Shown piece after piece: positions 59,224 to 64,000 of a stretch of 64,000 nt of DNA; the stretch's first letter is position 1, and each line of letters begins with the position of its first letter. The position numbers were made by a program, and so were the translations under genes. The notes under the pieces are model-generated. The model had not been told where the DNA came from, made no database searches, and saw only the letters and a list, made by a program, of their open reading frames with translations. The stretch covers positions 1 through 64,000 of the forward strand of contig CALFZO010000081.1 of assembly GCA_937952305.1 (NCBI GenBank). Reading direction: 5' to 3'. The DNA comes from an uncultured Anaerolineales bacterium (GTDB lineage: Bacteria; Chloroflexota; Anaerolineae; Anaerolineales; UBA6663).

Positions 59224-60421
59224 CCTGTGGCTTGTGGCGCGGCACGAGTATCGGCGCACCGTGCTGCGGCGCGGGTTCCTAATCGGCACGCTGGCCGTGC
59301 CCGTGGGACTGGCCGCGCTCGTGGCGCTGGCCATCATTGTGGAAACCTCCGGCCAGGATCAGCGTCCGCTGGGCTACGTCGACCAGGCCGGCGTGCTGGC
59401 AGCGGTCCGCCCGGCGTCCGCGACCGCTGCGGACGACCAGATCGAGGTCCGCGCCTACTCGAACGTAACAGCCGCGCTGGCGGCCCTGGAGGCCGGCGAG
59501 ATCCAGGCTTTCTTCGTCTTTCCGGCCGATTATCGGGCCACCCTGCGGACCGATCTGTACTATCTGGAAGCACCGCCGGCCACTGAGGTCTGGGGGCAGT
59601 TCGACGACTTTGTGCGCGCCAACCTGGTGGCCGGCCTCCCGGCCGACGTCCAGTCTCGCCTGCTGGAGGGACCCGCGATCACCGTAGTGGACCTGGCCAG
59701 CGGACGCGAGTTCAGCGAGCAGGGCATCATCAACGTCATCCTGCCGGTAGCGGCCAGCTTCCTGTTCTTTATCACCACGCTCTCGGCCTCCGGTTATCTG
59801 CTGCGCGTGGTGGCGGACGAGAAGGAGAACCGCACGGTTGAGGTGATGTTGACGTCGGTGACGCCGGCCGAGCTGATCGGCGGCAAGGCCGCGGGTTTGT
59901 TGGCCGCTGTGCTGACCCAACTGGCTGTCTTCGCCCTGGCCGTCGTCGCCGGCTTGGTCGTGGCAGGGAGCTACGTGCCGGAACTGCGCGAGGCGGTGAT
60001 GCCGTGGAGCTACCTCGGCGTCATGCTGCTGTTCTTCGTGCCCACTTTCGCGCTGCTGACGGCCGTCATGGTCGCCATCGGCGCGGCGCTGCCGGATGTG
60101 CAGCAGGGCCAGCAGATTGTGGGCCTGTTCAACCTGGCCTTCATGGCCCCGCTCTTCCTGCTCACCGTCATCCTGGAGAACCCGTCCCATCCGGCCGCCA
60201 TCTTTATGACCCTGTTCCCGACCTCGGCGTTCCTGACCATCTCGCTGCGCTGGGGTCTGGGCGTGGTCCCGCTCTGGCAGTTGGCGCTGAGCTGGGTGCT
60301 GCTGGTTGTCACCAGTCTGGCCGTGGCCTGGGCGGCGGCGCGCCTGTTCCGGCTGGGCATGCTGCACTACGGACAACCGTTGAGCCTGAAGACGGCCTGG
60401 GCGGCCGTCCGGGGCGAATGA
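59216..60421 (+). CDS. ABC-2 type permease (NatB-like) 1
   Basis: A 401-aa permease with one N-terminal helix, a large external domain (about 40-175) and then five or six helices with EKENRTVEVMLTSVTPAELIGGKAAGLL, the ABC-2 pattern. Partner of the preceding ATPase. Confidence 0.92.
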   Translation: MRNLWLVARHEYRRTVLRRGFLIGTLAVPVGLAALVALAIIVETSGQDQRPLGYVDQAGVLAAVRPASATAADDQIEVRAYSNVTAALAALEAGEIQAFFVFPADYRATLRTDLYYLEAPPATEVWGQFDDFVRANLVAGLPADVQSRLLEGPAITVVDLASGREFSEQGIINVILPVAASFLFFITTLSASGYLLRVVADEKENRTVEVMLTSVTPAELIGGKAAGLLAAVLTQLAVFALAVVAGLVVAGSYVPELREAVMPWSYLGVMLLFFVPTFALLTAVMVAIGAALPDVQQGQQIVGLFNLAFMAPLFLLTVILENPSHPAAIFMTLFPTSAFLTISLRWGLGVVPLWQLALSWVLLVVTSLAVAWAAARLFRLGMLHYGQPLSLKTAWAAVRGE

Positions 60422-60430
60422 GAGGCCGCC

Positions 60431-61738
60431 ATGCTACGTAGCCTGTGGCTGATCGTCAAACATGACGCGGGCGCGCTCATGCGGCAGCCGACGTTCTGGC
60501 TGTTCTCTTTCATCATGCCCGCCCTCCTGCTGGCCTACTTCTCCTACGACGTCATCCGCGACAGCAACCAGTTCGGCGCGGACACGGATGCGGAGAAAGC
60601 CGAGAGCGACTCCCCCGCCCCAACCGACCTGCCGCGCATCGGCCTGGTGGATGAGGCCGGCCTGATCACGCGCACGCCGCCCGGCCTGCCCGCCGGCTGG
60701 CCGCAGCGCTATGCCGGCCAGACCGCCGCCCGCGCCGCGCTGGAGGCCGGCGAGATCGAGCAATACGTGCTTGTCCCGGCCGACTACCTGGCGAGCGGCC
60801 AGGTGACCGTCTACGATCGCGACTTCCAGCTTCTGAGCAGCGGCGCGGGCATGGGCGTGGGCTACGGCAGCGCTGACGCCTGGGTGCTGGAGTATCTCCT
60901 CAACTACAACCTGACCGGCGACGTGGCGCTGCTGGCCCAACTGCGTGACCCCACCCCCGGCGCCCTGGCCACCCAGCACCGGGTCGGCGCGCCGCCCGCG
61001 GCTGAGGCCACGGCCTCGCCCCTGGTGGGCCTGGTCTCCACCCTGGTGCCCTACATGTTCTACTTCCTGCTCGTGCTCAGCGGCAGCTACCTGCTGCGCA
61101 GCGTGGTAGCCGAGAAGGAGAACCGCACCGCCGAAGTGCTGCTCCTCAGCCTCCCGCCGCGCGACCTGATGCTGGGCAAGCTCCTGGCGATGAGCGGCGT
61201 GATGCTGGTGCAGCTCTTGATCTGGGCCGGCGGCGCGGCGCTGGTGCTCAACCGCGGCTCGAACCTGTTGCCCGTGAGCGGGCTGACCTTCCCGCCGGGG
61301 TTCTGGGTCTGGGCCGTGGTCTATCTGCTGCTGGGCTACCTGCTCTTTGCCTCGGTGATGGCGGCCGCGGGCGCGCTGGCGCCCAACGCCCGCGAAGGCG
61401 GGCAGATCATCTGGGTGCTGATCCTGCCGCTCATGCCGACCTTGATGTTCGGCTCGGAGCTCATCGAGCAGCCGGACAGCGCCTTGACGCTGTTCTTGAG
61501 CCTGTTCCCGTTCAGCGCGCCGAGCGCGATGGTGACCCGGCTGGCGGTCGGCCCGGTACCGGTCTGGCAGATCGGCGTGAGCCTGGCGGGGCTGGCGCTC
61601 ACGACGTGGCTGTTCATCGGCTGGGCCGGGCGCTTCTTCCGTGCCGACAACCTGCTGTCATTCGAGTCCTTCAATTGGCGGCGCCTGCTCACGGAATGGC
61701 GGGCGCCGAGATCGGGAGGCGCGCCACCGGGAGCCTAG
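60431..61738 (+). CDS. ABC-2 type permease (NatB-like) 2
   Basis: A 435-aa permease, paralogue of the preceding one: N-terminal helix, external domain, then EKENRTAEVLLLSLPPRDLMLGKLLAM and more helices. Nine bases from permease 1. The two would form a heterodimer with two copies of the ATPase and export ions or small substances. Confidence 0.92.
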   Translation: MLRSLWLIVKHDAGALMRQPTFWLFSFIMPALLLAYFSYDVIRDSNQFGADTDAEKAESDSPAPTDLPRIGLVDEAGLITRTPPGLPAGWPQRYAGQTAARAALEAGEIEQYVLVPADYLASGQVTVYDRDFQLLSSGAGMGVGYGSADAWVLEYLLNYNLTGDVALLAQLRDPTPGALATQHRVGAPPAAEATASPLVGLVSTLVPYMFYFLLVLSGSYLLRSVVAEKENRTAEVLLLSLPPRDLMLGKLLAMSGVMLVQLLIWAGGAALVLNRGSNLLPVSGLTFPPGFWVWAVVYLLLGYLLFASVMAAAGALAPNAREGGQIIWVLILPLMPTLMFGSELIEQPDSALTLFLSLFPFSAPSAMVTRLAVGPVPVWQIGVSLAGLALTTWLFIGWAGRFFRADNLLSFESFNWRRLLTEWRAPRSGGAPPGA

Positions 61739-61773
61739 CCGCCTCCGGCCCGACGGCCTTCAGGAGTGAGCCT

Positions 61774-62685
61774 ATGTCTACACTGGTCTCCAGCCCGCTG
61801 CCCGGCACCGGCCCAACAACTCCGCCCCGGTCCAGCACCTGGCTGGGCCGGCTTGGCCTGGCCGGGGTGTGCCTGGCCGCCGGCGTCGCGTGTTTCGTTT
61901 TCGCCAGCAACTACTTTCGCTTCTTTCCGACCAACGACAACCCGCTCTATCAAGGCGGGCTGGCCGGCCTGTTCCTGGCGGCTGCCCTGCTGATGCGGCG
62001 CAGTCCGCGCTGGGAGCCGTACTGGGCCATCGCCTATGCCTTCTTCGTGGCCACGGCCGTTTGGCTGATCACGACGCTGGCAGGCGGGTTTGGCAACTGG
62101 GCGCTGCAGCTGACGGGCATGGCGGCGGCGTCACCGGCCGGCACGGCGGTCGCCAAGGTGGGCGAGGCGGTTGGAACCGTGGCCATCATCCTGCTGCTCT
62201 GCTGGCCGGCCGGTTTCACGCTGAGCTCGCTGTATCTGAAGCGCGGCCAACTCAAGTGGGCGGTGCTGATCGGCCTGCTCACGATCGTCAACTTCGCCAC
62301 CGCGGCCCTGATGGCGGCCTCCGGCCAACCCCGCGACCTGGACGCGCTCGGGCCGCTGATGCTCTGGGGCCTGGTCTTCTCGCTCGCCAACGGCTTCATG
62401 GAGGAGTTGTGGTTCCGCGGGCTGTTCCTGGGGCGGCTGGCGCCGCACCTCGGCCGCGGCGGCGCTGTCTTCGTCATCGCCGTGTTGTTCGCTCTGATGC
62501 ACCTGGGCGCCGGGTACATGGAGCCGGCCGCCGTGATCGTCTTCTTCTTCAACACGTTCACCCACGCCCTGGTCCTGGGTTATCTGATCCTGAAGACCGA
62601 CACGTTGTGGGGCGCGGCGCTGTACCACGCGGCCATGGACCTGTGGCTGTTCATCGGGCCGATCGGGTTGGCCGCCGGCGCCTGA
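61774..62685 (+). CDS. CPBP-family (CAAX-like) intramembrane metalloprotease
   Basis: A 303-aa polytopic protein with the three CPBP motifs: MEELWFRGLF (EExxxR), LFALMHLGAG (FxxxH) and YHAAMD near the end. These are intramembrane proteases or proteins for bacteriocin self-immunity. It is located after the ABC exporter by 35 bases, a frequent linkage in peptide export or immunity (inference). Start ATG 61774 follows AGGAG. Confidence 0.9.
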   Translation: MSTLVSSPLPGTGPTTPPRSSTWLGRLGLAGVCLAAGVACFVFASNYFRFFPTNDNPLYQGGLAGLFLAAALLMRRSPRWEPYWAIAYAFFVATAVWLITTLAGGFGNWALQLTGMAAASPAGTAVAKVGEAVGTVAIILLLCWPAGFTLSSLYLKRGQLKWAVLIGLLTIVNFATAALMAASGQPRDLDALGPLMLWGLVFSLANGFMEELWFRGLFLGRLAPHLGRGGAVFVIAVLFALMHLGAGYMEPAAVIVFFFNTFTHALVLGYLILKTDTLWGAALYHAAMDLWLFIGPIGLAAGA

Positions 62686-62704
62686 CGCCGCGGGGAAAAA
62701 CCAG

Positions 62705-63085
62705 ATGTCTCACAACTCGATCTGTTACTGGGAGCTCGCTTCCCACGACGCCGAAAAGACCGCGGCTTTCCTGAAGGCGCTCTTCGACTGGGAGATCACG
62801 CTGGACCCGCGCACCGGCATCTTCGAGATCCCGGCCGGCGAGGCCCGCGCCCACTTCAGCGGCGGCGGCGTCTTCACCCTGCGCCGGGCGCGCCTGCCCT
62901 TCCTGACGCTCTACATCCGAGTGGAGGACGTTGACGCTAAGGCCAAGCAGGCCGAGGCGCTGGGAGGCCTGATCGTCATTGCGCCTTTCAACATCGACAG
63001 CGCTTCCCGCATCTGCCTGTTCAATGAGCCCTCCGGGGTGACGCTGGCCGTGATTGGGCCGGCGGTCCCGGACCCAGCGGTCTGA
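62705..63085 (+). CDS. Glyoxalase/VOC-fold protein
   Basis: A 126-aa VOC-fold protein: CYWELASHDAEKTAAFLKALFDWEI, RVEDVDAKAKQAEALGG, CLFNEPSGVTLAVIGP. The metal residues of glyoxalase I are not complete, so it may bind a ligand or be an antibiotic-binding type. 19 bases after the CPBP gene. Confidence 0.85.
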   Translation: MSHNSICYWELASHDAEKTAAFLKALFDWEITLDPRTGIFEIPAGEARAHFSGGGVFTLRRARLPFLTLYIRVEDVDAKAKQAEALGGLIVIAPFNIDSASRICLFNEPSGVTLAVIGPAVPDPAV

Positions 63086-63151
63086 CGACGCCAGGTGCGC
63101 GCCCGGAGAGACCGACAATGGCCGGCGGCCAACTGCCTTAGGAGAGCAAAC

Positions 63152-63547
63152 ATGGACTCACTGTCACAGCGCGATTTGAACGTGCATATCCCGGTGGTGG
63201 CCTGGTTGATGATCGTGGGCCATGCCCTGTTCCTGTGCGCGGGCGTATTCAGCCTCGCGCTGCTGGGTGGTATTGGGCTGGCTGTGCGCGAGGACCCGGC
63301 GACGCCGATCCTGATCACCGTCGGCGCGGTGGTCGCCGCCTTCCTGGCCGGGCTCGCCTTGCCCGGCCTGGCGTCCGGCGTCGGCCTTCTGCTGCGCCAG
63401 GGTTGGGCGCGTTACCTGGCCATCGTCGTCGCCATCCTGGGCATGCTCAACATCCCGCTCGGCACGCTCATCGGCACCTATTCGGTCTGGGTGCTGTTCC
63501 AAGACGGCGCCACCGATTACTTCGCGCGGCCGGCCGCGGCGCGCTGA
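63152..63547 (+). CDS. Small membrane protein, unknown
   Basis: A 131-aa protein with four helices (WLMIVGHALFLCAGVFSLALL, ILITVGAVVAAFLAGLALPGL, and following). ATG 63152 follows AGGAGAGC. Not recognised. Confidence 0.75.
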   Translation: MDSLSQRDLNVHIPVVAWLMIVGHALFLCAGVFSLALLGGIGLAVREDPATPILITVGAVVAAFLAGLALPGLASGVGLLLRQGWARYLAIVVAILGMLNIPLGTLIGTYSVWVLFQDGATDYFARPAAAR

Positions 63548-63648
63548 TTGCGCCAACAAATGGCGGCGATGCCCCTGAGCGCTCAGCCCAAGCCAGCCCC
63601 GGGCGCGGTCCTGTCCGGCCGGGTTGTGCTTGGCCCTCCGGAGGCTTC

Positions 63649-64000
63649 ATGAACACACGTTCCTTCCTGCTGTCCAGCCTGATCGCCGGGCTCGTCATCG
63701 GTTTGTTAGGCAACCTGCCGGTGCTGAACCTCGTCAACTGCCTGCTGTGCGTGTGGGTGTGGGTCGGCGGCCTGTTCGCCGTACGCGTCTACGGCCGCTA
63801 TGAACGCGGTCAGCCAGACCTGACCCTGGCTCAGGGGGCCGGCCTCGGAGCGCTGTCCGGCCTCATCGGCGCCTTGTTTGGGACGTTGGTGCTCCTGGGG
63901 ACCAGTTCGCTGACGCTGCCCGTGATGCGGGCGCTCGCGCGCGCCTTGCAGATCGAGGGCAATCTGCCCTTTGGGACCGGTGGGTTCGCAGAAACACTAA
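63649..64000 (+). CDS. Membrane protein, cut at the right edge
   Basis: The first 117 codons of an open frame from ATG 63649 with GGAGGC upstream; the end is outside the window. It has an N-terminal helix (LLSSLIAGLVIGLLGNL), a second (LLCVWVWVGGLFAV) and a third (LGALSGLIGALFGTLVLL), as in DUF4199/DUF-type small membrane proteins. Not recognised. Confidence 0.7.
   Translation, partial: MNTRSFLLSSLIAGLVIGLLGNLPVLNLVNCLLCVWVWVGGLFAVRVYGRYERGQPDLTLAQGAGLGALSGLIGALFGTLVLLGTSSLTLPVMRALARALQIEGNLPFGTGGFAETL

Noticed and set aside
1..64000. tRNA, rRNA or CRISPR features
   Set aside because: Intergenic gaps are short and none shows cloverleaf-like arms, rRNA-like sequence or regularly spaced repeats.

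Overview
The window is high-GC bacterial DNA, densely coded, with many ATGA or TGATG stop/start overlaps. Gene content (a MalT-type LuxR regulator, fused CopC/CopD proteins, a PEP-synthase-like enzyme, a split FeoB, NatA/NatB-type ABC export, many small membrane proteins) fits a Chloroflexota bacterium, perhaps Anaerolineae or a relative. That placement is an inference; no rRNA or other marker gene is present. I saw no tRNA, rRNA, CRISPR array or insertion sequence.

Region 1 (1-14,745, minus strand) is one long polycistron of 16 genes running out of the left edge. Its core is striking. It holds an SDR closely resembling plant NOL/NYC1 chlorophyll b reductase, two different proteins resembling red chlorophyll catabolite reductase (RCCR, of the ferredoxin-dependent bilin reductase superfamily), a Rieske oxygenase (the enzyme class of pheophorbide a oxygenase), a two-domain beta-rich (possibly lipocalin-like) protein and a fumarate-reductase-type flavoprotein. 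Around the core are carbon-skeleton genes: an aconitase/LeuC-family subunit, two HMG-CoA-lyase-type enzymes (one fused to a flavin reductase), a class III CoA-transferase, an HpcH/HpaI aldolase, an isochorismatase-fold amidase, an alpha/beta hydrolase, two membrane proteins and a UTRA-type GntR regulator. I read this as a bacterial pathway for breaking down chlorophyll-type or other linear tetrapyrroles. The substrate is an inference.

Region 2 (14,936-21,615, plus strand) is divergent from region 1 across a short promoter region with a GTAA-N2-TTAC operator-like palindrome. It encodes two aldehyde dehydrogenases, a maleate-isomerase-like protein, a tandem nitrilase and a PHBH-type FAD monooxygenase. 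With region 1 it would supply the kinds of step needed to turn imide or maleamate fragments into dicarboxylic acids and acyl-CoAs.

Region 3 (21,712-32,053, mostly minus) begins with a possible AP2-like protein, a small acidic protein and a DinB-fold protein. It continues into a copper/respiration locus: CopC-CopD-cytochrome c fusion, second CopC, lipoprotein, DsbA-like thioredoxin, SCO protein, diheme cytochrome c, cupredoxin, small membrane proteins and a cupin.

Region 4 (32,205-38,580) has a 19-bp perfect inverted repeat with an alternative third arm, a bacterial expansin, a B3/B4-domain protein, several unknown membrane proteins including a TPR protein, a ferritin-like protein and a DUF454 protein. 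Region 5 (38,701-42,218) is a DtxR-type regulator followed by feoA, a split feoB and a feoC-like gene. Region 6 (42,228-53,799) has a GH36-type alpha-galactosidase divergent from a MalT-like regulator, then a small protein, a 1,433-aa PEP-synthase/rifampin-phosphotransferase-like protein whose C-terminal half is duplicated, an ICMT-like methyltransferase and an MFS transporter. Region 7 (53,866-64,000) has a DUF1801-like protein, an HExxH protein, an MGT glycosyltransferase, an alpha/alpha-toroid protein, a uracil-DNA-glycosylase-like protein, an ABC exporter with two permeases, a CPBP protease, a VOC protein and membrane proteins, the last cut by the right edge. No stretch longer than about 300 bases lacks a gene.
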